DNA of 32,963 bases from Gammaproteobacteria bacterium (GCA_003562535.1 PWUP01000245.1:1-32963); one strand, 5' to 3'; counted from the stretch's first letter, positions 17,349 to 27,629 are shown. Notes: generated from the letters alone by a model not told the origin. Translations and numbers: made by a program.

Positions 17349-18098
17349 ATGAAATATACCGTCTTGTCTTGTCTCATAGTATTATCATTTGGCCTGAGTT
17401 CAACGGCTCAAGCCTTGTGCGAGCAGCCGCCCGGACCACGAGTCACTTGGATAGGGTGTGATAAATCAGGCATGGACCTGAGCGGCGCTAATTTAAACCA
17501 TGCCGTGCTGACCCGTGCCAACCTCAGTGGGGTTAACTTCCAAGAGGCTCGTCTGGATCGGGCTGACTTTGGCAATGCGGATCTAACGGGCGCTGATTTT
17601 TCTTATGCTCAGCTCATCAATACCCGCTTGGTCAGTGCGACCCTTACGGATGCCCGTTTTGTTAATGCCCACATGCCGGGTGTGCGTCTCAGCCGGGCGC
17701 AACTTGCTCAGGTCGATTTCAGTGGTGCGGATATGAGCGGTGCTCAGTTACGGGGCGCTAACCTTGCCGGAGCCTTATTGGTTGGCACCAATTTAAATGA
17801 TGCGGATTTAGATGGCGCGGACCTCAGCGGTGCCGATCTCAGTGGTAGCCAACTGAATCGTGCGTCTTTACGCGGGGCAACCCTAGAAAATACCGTATTA
17901 GTCGAAGCGGATCTGAGCCATGCGCGCATCGACGGCGGCGATTTACTGAATGCTAACTTCACCGATGCCCAATTGTCCCGAGCCAACTTGCATGATACCC
18001 GTATGGACGGCGCAATCTTTGAGGGTGCACGCTTAGACAGCACGATCTGGAGAGATCGGCGCCGCTGCCGCCCTGGCTCGATAGGCCAGTGCGATTAA
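17349..18098 (+). CDS. secreted pentapeptide-repeat protein
   Basis: Signal peptide MKYTVLSCLIVLSFGLSSTAQA followed by tandem A(D/N)LSG-type pentapeptides (DLSGANLNHAVLTRANLSGVNF...DLDGADLSGADLSGSQL). Confidence 0.9.
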   Translation: MKYTVLSCLIVLSFGLSSTAQALCEQPPGPRVTWIGCDKSGMDLSGANLNHAVLTRANLSGVNFQEARLDRADFGNADLTGADFSYAQLINTRLVSATLTDARFVNAHMPGVRLSRAQLAQVDFSGADMSGAQLRGANLAGALLVGTNLNDADLDGADLSGADLSGSQLNRASLRGATLENTVLVEADLSHARIDGGDLLNANFTDAQLSRANLHDTRMDGAIFEGARLDSTIWRDRRRCRPGSIGQCD

Positions 18099-18101
18099 AG
18101 C

Positions 18102-19016
18102 ATGAGCACGGCATCACCTTGGCGTCTAGCGTGGTGGCCACGTTACTGGCTGACTGCGCTAGGCTTAGGGGGACTACGCCTCATGATCATGCTGCCTATC
18201 ACTTGGCAGCAGGCCATAGGGCGGCGCTTAGGCCGCTGGTCGGGCTATTTTCTCAAACGGCGGCTGCGTATTGGGGCGGTCAACCTGGCGTTGTGTTTTC
18301 CTGAACTCAGCGAGACTCAACGGGCTGCCTTGTTGCAACGGCAACTGGAATCGCTCGGTATGGGGGTATTCGAAACGGCCTTAGCGTGGTGGGGAGCATC
18401 GCAACGGCTAGCGCGCCTCGGTGAAGTGGTCGGTCTGGAGCATCTTCACCAAGCCCAAGCCAGCGGACGGGGAATTATACTGCTTACTGCCCATTTCACC
18501 CTGTTGGAAATGGGGGCGCGTTTGCTGTCGGCTCATTTTCAGTTTCATGCCATGTACCGTCCTCAACCCAATCAGTTATTCCATGAATTGATGGATCACA
18601 TTCATCAACACCATTCGGGATTGCCGACGATTACCCAAAATGACATCCGCGCCACGGTACGAGCGCTGAAACAAGGGCGTGCGGTCTGGTACGCCCCCGA
18701 TCATGACTACGGTCGCCAAAGTGTCTTTGTGCCGTTTTTTGGAGTGCCGGCATTAACCATCACCGCCACGTCTCGTTTGGTGCGCATGAGTAACGCGATT
18801 GTTTTGCCTTATTACCCGCAGCGGCTGGCCGATGGTCGTTACCGAGTCACGATTTTACCTGCGCTTGACCCGTTCCCCAGTGGCGATGAAGTGGCCGATA
18901 CCGCTCGCATCAATGCCGTGTTGGAAGACTGCATCCGTCAAGCGCCTGAGCAATACTTATGGTTACATCGGCGTTTTAAGCATCGTCCTCCCGGCCACGC
19001 TTATCCGTATCATTGA
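18102..19016 (+). CDS. lpxL: lipid A biosynthesis lauroyl/palmitoleoyl-type acyltransferase (LpxL/HtrB family)
   Basis: GRGIILLTAHFTLLEMGARLL (HX4D/E-type motif), MYRPQPNQLF, WYAPDHDYG, FVPFFGVPALT, EQYLWLHRRFKHRP. Confidence 0.92.
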   Translation: MSTASPWRLAWWPRYWLTALGLGGLRLMIMLPITWQQAIGRRLGRWSGYFLKRRLRIGAVNLALCFPELSETQRAALLQRQLESLGMGVFETALAWWGASQRLARLGEVVGLEHLHQAQASGRGIILLTAHFTLLEMGARLLSAHFQFHAMYRPQPNQLFHELMDHIHQHHSGLPTITQNDIRATVRALKQGRAVWYAPDHDYGRQSVFVPFFGVPALTITATSRLVRMSNAIVLPYYPQRLADGRYRVTILPALDPFPSGDEVADTARINAVLEDCIRQAPEQYLWLHRRFKHRPPGHAYPYH

Positions 19017-19036
19017 CCCGGCACGATAGGGCGGGG

Positions 19037-21088
19037 TTAATCCGCCGCCACTGCAATCCCGCTGTGCCGCAGTAACGGTTCAATCTGCGGTTCCCGTCCC
19101 CGAAACGCCTTAAAGTTGGTCATGGCGTCGCGTGAACCACCAACTTCTAGGATCTGCTGCAAGAAATCTTGACCACTGGCAGGATCAAAAATCCCCTGTT
19201 CTTCAAAGCGCGAGAAGGCATCTGCCGATAAGACTTCCGCCCATTTATAACTGTAATAACCCGCCGCATAACCGCCTGAGAAAATATGCAAAAAGCTGTT
19301 AGCAAACCGATTCCAGTCCGGGGGATGAATCACCGCTACGGCGTCACGCACCGCTTTCAGCGTTGCTTGCACCCGCGCACCCTGCGCTGGGTCATAGTCA
19401 TGGTGTAAGCGCAGATCAAACAGCGCAAACTCTAACTGCCGCAGCAGTTGCAGTGCCGATTGAAAATGCCGCGCCGCCTGCATCCGCTGATACAGGGCCT
19501 CGGGCAGACCTGCACCCGTGTCGATATGCCGCGCCAGCACGTCTAGGGCTTCCTGCGCCCAACACCAGTTTTCCATAAACTGGCTAGGCAGTTCCACCGC
19601 GTCCCACTCAACCCCGTGAATCCCAGCGACGGGGGTATAGTCAATGCGAGTGAGCAGATGATGCAGACCGTGGCCAAACTCGTGAAACAGCGTCAGCACT
19701 TCATTATGGGTGAACAGCGCCGGACGCTCCCCGACCGGTGGGGTGAAATTACAGACCAGATAGGCCACAGGAATTTGCACACCCGCTGCGGTGCGCCGTC
19801 GCGTGACCGCACTGTCCATCCATGCGCCGCCGCGTTTGCCGCTGCGGGCGTATAAATCCAGATAAAAGCGGCCACGCAACTCACCTTCAGCGTCCAGTAA
19901 CCGATAGCCCTGCACTTCGGGATGCCATACCGGCACCTCCGACTCCGGCTCAAAACGAATCCCGAATAAACGTTCGGCGACGGTAAACAGTCCGGCGACC
20001 ACCTGCGGTTGGGGGAAATACGCGCGCAGTTCTTCTTGGGAAATCGCATAGCGGTGCTGGCGGAGTTTTTCCGAATAATAGGCGATATCCCAGGGCGCTA
20101 ATTCCTCCGCCCCATACTGTTCGCGGGCGAAGGCTTGGAGTTCGGCCAAATCGCGCTCCGCCTGGGGTTTGGCACGCACCGCTAAATCCTGCAAAAACTC
20201 CAATACTTGCTCTGGGGTATCGGCCATCTTAGTCGCTAATGAATACTCGGCATAGCTGGCAAAGCCGAGTAACTGCGCAGTTTCGTGGCGCAAGGCTAGA
20301 ATCTCGTCCATCACCGGCGCATTATCCCACTGCCCAGCAGTCGGGCCTTGATCGGAAGCGCGGGTGTTATAAGCCGTATACAGCGCTTCACGCAGAGCGC
20401 GATCATCGGCGTAATTCAGCACGGCGTAATAACAGGGAAATTCCAGATTCAGCAGCCAACCGTCCTGCTGTTTACGCTCGGCATTTTGGCGCAGCAGGGC
20501 CAGACTGGATTCGGGCAAACCGGCCAAGGCTTCGGGTGAGTCGATGCGTTGCTCCCAAGCTTGGGTGGCGTCCAGCACATGGTCCTGAAACTGGGCGCCG
20601 AGCTGAGCTAAGCGCTGCATAATGGCCTTATACCGCGCCTTGGCTTCATCGGCTAATGCCACCCCCGCCAAGCGAAAATCGCGCAGGGCATTGTCGATGA
20701 CTTTACGTTGCGCGGCATCGAGGCGCGGGTATTCATCACCCTCGGCAATCTGTTGATAGGCTTGATACAGCGCATGGTTTTGACCGCGTTCGGTGGCGTA
20801 GTCGCTGAGCTTAGGCAGGCAGGCGTTATAGGCTTGGCGCAGGGCTTCACTGTTCATCACTGAATTCAGATGACTGACGGGTGACCAGGCAAGGTTCAGC
20901 CGCTCATCCATAGCCTCGATGGGGGCGATTAAATTCTCCCAGGTGTAGGTCGCGTTCGCTGCCAATAAAGCGTCCAGTTCAGCACGGTTAGCGCTCAGAA
21001 TCTGCTCAATCGCCGGTTCAACATGCTCGGCACGGATGGCAGCAAAATCAGGAATCGGTTCACCGGTCAGCAGGGGATTATTCATCAT
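19037..21088 (-). CDS. prlC: oligopeptidase A (M3 metallopeptidase)
   Basis: LFHEFGHGLHHLL zinc site; N-terminus MMNNPLLTGEPIPDFAAIRAEHVEPAIEQIL. Start trimmed from 21142 to the internal Met. Confidence 0.94.
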   Translation of the reverse strand: MMNNPLLTGEPIPDFAAIRAEHVEPAIEQILSANRAELDALLAANATYTWENLIAPIEAMDERLNLAWSPVSHLNSVMNSEALRQAYNACLPKLSDYATERGQNHALYQAYQQIAEGDEYPRLDAAQRKVIDNALRDFRLAGVALADEAKARYKAIMQRLAQLGAQFQDHVLDATQAWEQRIDSPEALAGLPESSLALLRQNAERKQQDGWLLNLEFPCYYAVLNYADDRALREALYTAYNTRASDQGPTAGQWDNAPVMDEILALRHETAQLLGFASYAEYSLATKMADTPEQVLEFLQDLAVRAKPQAERDLAELQAFAREQYGAEELAPWDIAYYSEKLRQHRYAISQEELRAYFPQPQVVAGLFTVAERLFGIRFEPESEVPVWHPEVQGYRLLDAEGELRGRFYLDLYARSGKRGGAWMDSAVTRRRTAAGVQIPVAYLVCNFTPPVGERPALFTHNEVLTLFHEFGHGLHHLLTRIDYTPVAGIHGVEWDAVELPSQFMENWCWAQEALDVLARHIDTGAGLPEALYQRMQAARHFQSALQLLRQLEFALFDLRLHHDYDPAQGARVQATLKAVRDAVAVIHPPDWNRFANSFLHIFSGGYAAGYYSYKWAEVLSADAFSRFEEQGIFDPASGQDFLQQILEVGGSRDAMTNFKAFRGREPQIEPLLRHSGIAVAAD

Positions 21089-21905
21089 TTGGTCTCTCAA
21101 AGGGTTGACGGAAAAACAACTGCTGGCTATTGCGGTACGCATGACTGAGCACGGTATCTATCGTCACCGCCTTGGTCTCGGCGATTTTTTCAGCAATAAA
21201 CGGTAAATAAAACGGGGCATTTTCTCGGCCACGATAGGGGGCTGGCGTCAAATACGGGGCATCGGTTTCCAGTAGTAACCGCTCCATCGGGGTTAGACGT
21301 ACGCTATCGCGGACATTTTCGGCTTTATTGAACGTGCAAATGCCGTTAAATCCGAGATAAAAACCCGCTTCCAGCGCAAATTCAGCCAATTCTGGCCCAG
21401 CGGTAAAACTATGAATCACGCCTTTACGCGGCAAGTCGTTGACAAAATCAGCCAATACCGCACGGGTATCGGCATCGGCATCGCGGGTATGAATCACCAC
21501 CGGCAAGGCGTATTCAACCGCCAGCGTCAATTGCCGGACAAAGGCATGGCGCTGGCTGCGGCGGTCGCTGTGGTCGTAATAGTAATCTAATCCCGTCTCG
21601 CCGACAGCGACTACCTGGTCATGGCTGAAACTCTGGCGTAAGCGCTGTTCTACAGTGGCGTCATATTCATTGGCCTGATGCGGATGCACCCCTTGGGTAC
21701 ACCAAACTTGAGGATGTTGGGCGCTAATGGCCAATACGGTGTCGAGATTACTCGGCGATACGGCAATGGTAATCACCCGCTCAATGCCGACCTCAGCGGC
21801 ACGAGCCAGCACCTGATCCACCGGCGTTTTGAGATAATCCAAATGACAGTGGGTTTCAATCAGAGGGTAATTCAGGTGGGGAATAGTCGGTGGTTTACGA
21901 CTCAT
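21078..21905 (-). CDS. TatD-family metal-dependent hydrolase
   Basis: LIETHCHLDYL, GVHPHQ, VGETGLDYYYDHS, LPVVIHTRDA, GVIHSFTAG, LLLETDAPYLTPAPYRGREN. Confidence 0.94.
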   Translation of the reverse strand: MSRKPPTIPHLNYPLIETHCHLDYLKTPVDQVLARAAEVGIERVITIAVSPSNLDTVLAISAQHPQVWCTQGVHPHQANEYDATVEQRLRQSFSHDQVVAVGETGLDYYYDHSDRRSQRHAFVRQLTLAVEYALPVVIHTRDADADTRAVLADFVNDLPRKGVIHSFTAGPELAEFALEAGFYLGFNGICTFNKAENVRDSVRLTPMERLLLETDAPYLTPAPYRGRENAPFYLPFIAEKIAETKAVTIDTVLSHAYRNSQQLFFRQPFERPNDE

Positions 21906-21924
21906 CGCATGACTCCATAATGGA

Positions 21925-22983
21925 TTAACGAGGCAAGCGGGTACCTAAAAGGTAGAATAGCCCTCTCAGTAAACGATCATGCCGCACGGCCACACGAGTG
22001 GTGGCAATGGTCATGCCTACGGCGCGGCGAGCAATTTTAACCTCATGACCGCTGCGAAAATCCCGCTGTCGATTAATATTACGCAATGTCAGCATTGCCA
22101 TACCAATCGCCCAGAGGCAAAAGCGGCGGATGCCCACTTCATGCGCGGGGATCAGTAAAGTGTAACGTAAAGCGCTGTGTAAATGACGGTGCGCCATAGC
22201 AATCAGCCGTTCTAAACCCTGACTGAAGGCCGCAGAGTATTGAGTGATATCAGTGTCTGCCAATACCAAGCCGTGGGCGGCAAACACATCACGCGGTAAC
22301 CAACACACACCACGCGCCCGATCATCCCAAATATCTTTAAGAATATTGGTCATCTGTAAGCCCTGACCAAACTCAACCGCCAGTGGCATCAGTGCAGCCC
22401 GCTGGTGGGCAATGGCGGGTGAATAATCGCAGAATAAGCGGGTCAGCATCTCACCCACGACCCCGGCAACATGGTAGCAATAACGGTCTAAATGGGCGCA
22501 ATCATTTAATCCGGCCAAGCTCCCCACCGCTTGGAACTCCATCATGCCCTCGGCCATCACCTCGACACAATGACTGAGCGCCGCGCGCTGCTCAGCATTA
22601 AAACGCTGGGTCATGGCAATGACTCGTGGCGTCTGCCGGATCAGCTCATGCTCAGCGGCCAAGGTGTGTTGCGAAAGCTGTGCCGCCAGACCCTCAGCAA
22701 ATGCCTGTACCGTCGCTTGGCCGTGCAGCGCAGCGACAAATTGCCGACAAAACTCACGCTTAGCTACCGCACTTAGGGTTGGTTCGTCTTCAATGGTATC
22801 GACAATTCGACATAATAAATAGGCATTACCGACCACAAGACCCAGTGGTTCAGGAAGTTGGGGGATTGTCAGGGCAAAAGTGCGTGATACACCCTGTAAT
22901 AACTCATCTTGCAGCCGCCGGTCCGCAGTCGCTACGTCCGCATCGGGTACTGCAGAAACAAAAGACTGGGTCGGTAAAGTCAC
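21925..22983 (-). CDS. squalene/phytoene synthase family protein (Erg9-like squalene synthase type)
   Basis: VSRTFALTIPQLPEPLGLVVGNAYLLCRIVDTIEDEP (first Asp-rich motif), QMTNILKDIWDDRARGVCWLPRDVF (second Asp-rich motif). Confidence 0.85.
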   Translation of the reverse strand: MTLPTQSFVSAVPDADVATADRRLQDELLQGVSRTFALTIPQLPEPLGLVVGNAYLLCRIVDTIEDEPTLSAVAKREFCRQFVAALHGQATVQAFAEGLAAQLSQHTLAAEHELIRQTPRVIAMTQRFNAEQRAALSHCVEVMAEGMMEFQAVGSLAGLNDCAHLDRYCYHVAGVVGEMLTRLFCDYSPAIAHQRAALMPLAVEFGQGLQMTNILKDIWDDRARGVCWLPRDVFAAHGLVLADTDITQYSAAFSQGLERLIAMAHRHLHSALRYTLLIPAHEVGIRRFCLWAIGMAMLTLRNINRQRDFRSGHEVKIARRAVGMTIATTRVAVRHDRLLRGLFYLLGTRLPR

Positions 22984-23031
22984 AGTTGAGTTGAGCGCTG
23001 CAAGGCGGTACGGTGAATGAAACCATCATAA

Positions 23032-23056
23032 AAAAGCCCCGCTAAGCGGGGCTTTT
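23032..23056. terminator. intrinsic bidirectional terminator AAAAGCCCCGC-TAA-GCGGGGCTTTT
   Basis: Perfect stem flanked by A-tract and T-tract, just downstream of csp on the minus strand. Confidence 0.92.
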
Positions 23057-23072
23057 CTGAACGACAGACATA

Positions 23073-23279
23073 TTACAAGGCGCGTATTTGAGTCGCCTGC
23101 ATGCCTTTAGGACTGCGGGTCGCTATAAACTCGACTTTCTGACCTTCTTTCAGGGTTTTGAAACCACTGCCCTGAATTTCTTTGAAGTGGGCGAACAAAT
23201 CTTCGCCACCATCAGTAGGAGAGATGAAGCCGAAACCTTTGGCTTCGTTGAACCATTTTACGGTACCAGTAGTGCTCAC
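23073..23279 (-). CDS. cold-shock domain protein (CspA family)
   Basis: [54 protein letters not shown]1/RNP2 motifs. Confidence 0.96.
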   Translation of the reverse strand: MSTTGTVKWFNEAKGFGFISPTDGGEDLFAHFKEIQGSGFKTLKEGQKVEFIATRSPKGMQATQIRAL

Positions 23280-23310
23280 TTTGATGCTTTAGCCTTTGCA
23301 ACTTTTGAAA

Positions 23311-23340
23311 AATATAGCGCGAAACGAGTTATTATCGCAA
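23311..23340 (-). promoter_or_regulatory. candidate sigma70 promoter for csp: TTGCGA - 18 nt - TATATT
   Basis: Minus-strand hexamers at 23335-23340 (-35) and 23311-23316 (-10). Confidence 0.45.
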
Positions 23341-23453
23341 CCCCGCTACCTCTTTAAACCGAACCATGTCGGCCTTGCGTTTCAGCCCTAATGGCGATTC
23401 ATGCCGTCGGTTAAAACGCTGTGGTGGATATTAGCGTTATTTCCAGTCGTCTG

Positions 23454-24872
23454 TCAATCAATCCATGCAATACGCAAAAAATTAGTCGTCCCGGCAATAC
23501 CAAATGGCATACCAGCGGCAATGACTAAGGGCTGACCACGGCGGGCGAACCCATTGTCTAGGGCCACCTTGGACGCTTCTTTGACGACATGTGACACCTT
23601 AGAGATCTCTTTGCCAATGACGGAGTGTACCCCCCACACTAAGGTCAAAAAACGCGCCGTTTGCTGGTAGGGAGTAATGCTGATCAGAGGTGAAGCGGGC
23701 CGTTCACGCGCTGCCCGCAGAGTAGAATAGCCTGAGTGAGTGTAAGTCACCGTGACGGCTATTGGCAAAATTTGCGTCACATTACGCAAGGCCACACAAA
23801 TCGCATCGGCATTGGTGGCCTCTGGTACCGGGGCGGCGGCATCAATCACTTCACGATAGTAGGGATCATGCTCGACTTGCGCAATAATATTATCCATGAA
23901 CGTCACGGCGGCAATCGGGTATTTGCCTACGGCCGTTTCCGCAGACAACATCACCGCATCCGCCCCATCATAAACGGCTGTTGCCACATCGGATGCCTCA
24001 GCGCGGGTTGGGGTCGGTGAGCTGATCATGGATTCCAGCATCTGGGTAGCGACCACAACAGGCCGCCCCGCTTTACGGCACACCCGCAAAATGCGCTTTT
24101 GAATGCGTGGGATTTGCTCCGGAGGCAGTTCAACCCCCAGATCACCACGCGCCACCATGATGGCATCGGCTCGTTCAACAATCGCATCTAAATTACTAAT
24201 GGCCGATGGTTTTTCCAACTTGGCCATTAACTTAACCTGTGAACCCACTCGCTCACGCAGCTCATCAATGTCACTCGGCTGTTGCACAAATGACAGGGCA
24301 ATCCAATCCACTCCTTGTTGCAAGCCAAACTCCAGATCGACATGATCCTTAGCCGTTAACGGTGAGGTTTGAATCATCACCCCCGGCACATTGACGCCTT
24401 TAGAATCGGATAAATAGCCACCGACGACCACTTCGGTGTCGGCAAAATCCAACGCCGAGCGCACCACCTTGAGACGAATATTACCATCATTTAATAATAC
24501 ATCCGCGCCCACTTCTAGGGCATCAAGAATTTCGGGATGGGGCAACTGCACCCGGGAGCTATCACCCGGTTCAGGATTTAAATCCAGGCGAAAATGATCC
24601 CCTGCCGCCAAACCAACAGGCCCGGAAGCAAAGCGACCAATGCGGAACTTAGGGCCTTGCAGATCGAGCAAAATCCCAATCGGTCTCTGGATTTGCGCTT
24701 CTAATTCTCGGATAATGGCTATGCTTTTGCTGTGATCCGCATGGCTACCGTGGCTGAGATTCAGCCGAAACACATCAGCGCCCGCCTTGAACAGGGTATG
24801 CACAGTATCGGGATCAGCACTGGTCGGCCCCAGGGTGGCAATAATTTTGGCATTACGGTGACGACGCATCAT
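23454..24872 (-). CDS. pyk: pyruvate kinase
   Basis: AKIIATLGPTSADPDTV, VFRLNLSHG, LLDLQGPKFRIGRF, IMVARGDLGVELPPEQIPRIQKRI, VVVATQMLESMI, TRAEASDVATAVYDGADAVMLSAETAVGKYP. Confidence 0.97.
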   Translation of the reverse strand: MMRRHRNAKIIATLGPTSADPDTVHTLFKAGADVFRLNLSHGSHADHSKSIAIIRELEAQIQRPIGILLDLQGPKFRIGRFASGPVGLAAGDHFRLDLNPEPGDSSRVQLPHPEILDALEVGADVLLNDGNIRLKVVRSALDFADTEVVVGGYLSDSKGVNVPGVMIQTSPLTAKDHVDLEFGLQQGVDWIALSFVQQPSDIDELRERVGSQVKLMAKLEKPSAISNLDAIVERADAIMVARGDLGVELPPEQIPRIQKRILRVCRKAGRPVVVATQMLESMISSPTPTRAEASDVATAVYDGADAVMLSAETAVGKYPIAAVTFMDNIIAQVEHDPYYREVIDAAAPVPEATNADAICVALRNVTQILPIAVTVTYTHSGYSTLRAARERPASPLISITPYQQTARFLTLVWGVHSVIGKEISKVSHVVKEASKVALDNGFARRGQPLVIAAGMPFGIAGTTNFLRIAWID

Positions 24873-24940
24873 AACCCTCTAGATTGATGGACGTTAGCGA
24901 ACTTTATCCAATCGCGAACCGCATAATACATGTGCGCTCA

Positions 24941-24949
24941 TGGTACAAT
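24941..24949 (+). promoter_or_regulatory. candidate extended -10 (TGG-TACAAT) for glgC
   Basis: TGnTACAAT read directly, about 32 nt upstream of the GTG start at 24981, with AAGGAG between them. Confidence 0.4.
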
Positions 24950-24980
24950 AGCAATCGCAACCAACGAAGGAGAATACAGC

Positions 24981-26270
24981 GTGACTTCTATCGACTTCGA
25001 CCCCCGCTTTGTGAGTCGCCTCACCCGACGCACTTTGGCGTTGATTCTAGCGGGTGGGCGCGGCTCCCGGCTGTACGAACTCACCGATTGGCGCGCTAAG
25101 CCTGCGGTACAATTCGGCGGTAAGTTTCGTATCATTGACTTTCCACTGTCTAACTGCGTGAACTCAGGCATTCGCCGAATCGGTGTACTGACTCAGTATA
25201 AAGCGCATTCACTGATTCGTCACCTAGGACAAGGGTGGAGTCATTTTAATGGTGCGCTCAACGAATTTGTGGATATTTTGCCCGCCAGCCAACGCACCAG
25301 TGATGAATGGTATGCAGGCACGGCGGATGCGATTTACCAAAACCTAGATATCATCCGCACTCATAAACCGGATTTCGTACTGGTGCTCTCGGGTGACCAT
25401 ATTTATAAGATGGACTACGGCCCGATGCTGGCCTACCATGTCGCCAGCGGTGCAGACATGACGGTTTCCTGCATGGAGGTTCCCTTGGCCGAAGCCGCTG
25501 AGGCGTTTGGCGTGATGGCGGTCGATTCTAATAGCCGAGTCCAGGCTTTCCAAGAAAAACCCGCTAACCCAGCCCCACTACCCGACCACCCCGATCTGTG
25601 TTTGGCTTCTATGGGTAACTATGTGTTTAACACAGAGTTTTTGTATGAGCAGCTCATCCATGACCATAAGGACCCCCAGTCAGCACACGATTTTGGTAAA
25701 AACATCATCCCACGGATTATCGCCGAACACCGTGTCTATGCGTATCCATTCCGTGACCACAAGTCCAATGAACGCGCCTACTGGCGGGATGTAGGCACCT
25801 TGGACGCATTTTGGGAAGCCAATATGGAGCTGGTCTCGGTATCGCCCGAATTAAACCTATACGACAGTGACTGGCCAATTCTGACTCATCAGGCACAGTT
25901 ACCGCCCGCTAAATTTGTGTTCGACAATGATGACCGCCGTGGCATGGCGGTTGATTCCATGGTCTCTGGCGGTTGCCTGATTTCGGGTGCGCGTCTCAAA
26001 CGCTCGCTGCTGTTTTCCAATGTCACCGTCAGCTCCTATTCCACGGTCGAAGACACGGTAGTTTTACCCGATGTCTATATCGGTCGGCATTGCCGCATCA
26101 AACGCACCATTATCGATCGTGGCTGCCAAATTCACGAAGGCATGGTGATCGGCCATGATCCAGAACACGATCGTCAGCGGGGGTTTCGCATCACGCCCAA
26201 TGGCATTGTGCTGGTCACCCCTGCCATGCTGGGTCAGACCGATGGTGCCGCCGGAGCCGCTTACGGTTAA
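24981..26270 (+). CDS. glgC: glucose-1-phosphate adenylyltransferase (ADP-glucose pyrophosphorylase)
   Basis: [66 protein letters not shown] start preceded by AAGGAG (24966-24971), preferred over the ORF-track start at 24930. Confidence 0.95.
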   Translation: MTSIDFDPRFVSRLTRRTLALILAGGRGSRLYELTDWRAKPAVQFGGKFRIIDFPLSNCVNSGIRRIGVLTQYKAHSLIRHLGQGWSHFNGALNEFVDILPASQRTSDEWYAGTADAIYQNLDIIRTHKPDFVLVLSGDHIYKMDYGPMLAYHVASGADMTVSCMEVPLAEAAEAFGVMAVDSNSRVQAFQEKPANPAPLPDHPDLCLASMGNYVFNTEFLYEQLIHDHKDPQSAHDFGKNIIPRIIAEHRVYAYPFRDHKSNERAYWRDVGTLDAFWEANMELVSVSPELNLYDSDWPILTHQAQLPPAKFVFDNDDRRGMAVDSMVSGGCLISGARLKRSLLFSNVTVSSYSTVEDTVVLPDVYIGRHCRIKRTIIDRGCQIHEGMVIGHDPEHDRQRGFRITPNGIVLVTPAMLGQTDGAAGAAYG

Positions 26271-26277
26271 CCTCCCA

Positions 26278-26982
26278 TCAACCCCGCCGCAAGCTACGCA
26301 GTTCCATGCGTAGCTTCTCATCGCCATCCCGCTGTTGGATCACTTGCACGGGCAGGTAGTCGTGGTCGCGGGCAAACCAAAACGTGACCGCACGACTGCT
26401 GCCCGGTCGCTGCCGAAACACGCGAATGGTGTCCACCACCCCCAACGAGGTCTCTAAACGCTCAACACCCTGATACTCGACTCGGTAAGTCCTGATGCGA
26501 GTATCATCCAATAATTGGTAGTCTTCAAAACGGTGTTGATTTTTTAGATCCCACATGGCTTGCAGATAAGTGCTTAAAGGGTCAAGCACTCGGGGGGCTA
26601 GCGGTAAATCAACCCGTTCCCCGTTGTGCTCAGCGCGAATCCTACCTGCTGACCAATCAAAACGGTACTGCGTGTGTTCCTCTCGGCTCCCCCCACGCCG
26701 CTGAAAACGATAGTTCAGCGGCTCGACCTGCGCACCGATGCGCCCTTCAACCTGTTCAGTAATTTCATCGCGCAGAATCAGTCGCGCTAAACCGGTCGCG
26801 CGCAGTTGCGATTCCATCTGATAAAACCCCTCACCAGCACTGCGCAATATAATGGTGCCCTCCCCTGCCGGTACGCCCTTAGCGTACACACGGTATTGAG
26901 CTTCAAAAGGCGTAATCGGCAGTGCTTCTGCTACCGCCAGCGGTGTTAGTAAGCAACTCAGTAAGATCACAAGGCTGCGCAT
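26278..26982 (-). CDS. DUF3108-type exported protein
   Basis: Signal peptide [40 protein letters not shown]..., location directly after purM-purN. Confidence 0.75.
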   Translation of the reverse strand: MRSLVILLSCLLTPLAVAEALPITPFEAQYRVYAKGVPAGEGTIILRSAGEGFYQMESQLRATGLARLILRDEITEQVEGRIGAQVEPLNYRFQRRGGSREEHTQYRFDWSAGRIRAEHNGERVDLPLAPRVLDPLSTYLQAMWDLKNQHRFEDYQLLDDTRIRTYRVEYQGVERLETSLGVVDTIRVFRQRPGSSRAVTFWFARDHDYLPVQVIQQRDGDEKLRMELRSLRRG

Positions 26983-27629
26983 GACGATTCCCCAAAATCA
27001 AGCTCAACAGGCTGAGACAATGGGTGATCATCTAAGTACACCTGCTGATTATGCAAACGGACTCGACCGGCGGCAAACCAACCGATCACCATGGGATAAA
27101 GTTGATGTTCTTGAGTCAGCACCCGAGCGGCCAAACGCTCGGGATCATCATCGGGATGGACATTAACAGCAACCCGCGCAATCACCGGCCCTCCATCCAG
27201 CTTGGGGGTTACAAAATGCACACTGGCACCATGCTGTAAGTCTCCTGCGGCAAGGACGCGGGCATGGGTGTTTAAACCGCGATAGGCAGGCAATAATGAG
27301 GGATGAATGTTCAGCAAACGCCCGTGGTACTGATTGACAAACTCAGCGCCAAGAATCCGCATAAATCCAGCCAGAAAGACCAAGTCAGGGGCAAAAGGTT
27401 GAATCGCTTGATGCAGCGCGGCATCAAACTGGGCACGATCTGGGTAATCACGGTGGTCAACCACTCGGGTCACAATACCTGCTTGGCGAGCGCGTTCTAA
27501 GCCTAGGGCATTCGAATTATTGCTGATCACCGCGACGACTTCAGCCGCCAGCGACTGGGCACTTAGCGCGTCAATCACCGCTTGCAGATTACTGCCACGA
27601 CCGGAGATCAACGCAACCAGGCGAATCAT
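26967..27629 (-). CDS. purN: phosphoribosylglycinamide formyltransferase
   Basis: [76 protein letters not shown] overlaps the purM TGA (ATGA). Confidence 0.96.
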   Translation of the reverse strand: MIRLVALISGRGSNLQAVIDALSAQSLAAEVVAVISNNSNALGLERARQAGIVTRVVDHRDYPDRAQFDAALHQAIQPFAPDLVFLAGFMRILGAEFVNQYHGRLLNIHPSLLPAYRGLNTHARVLAAGDLQHGASVHFVTPKLDGGPVIARVAVNVHPDDDPERLAARVLTQEHQLYPMVIGWFAAGRVRLHNQQVYLDDHPLSQPVELDFGESSCAAL

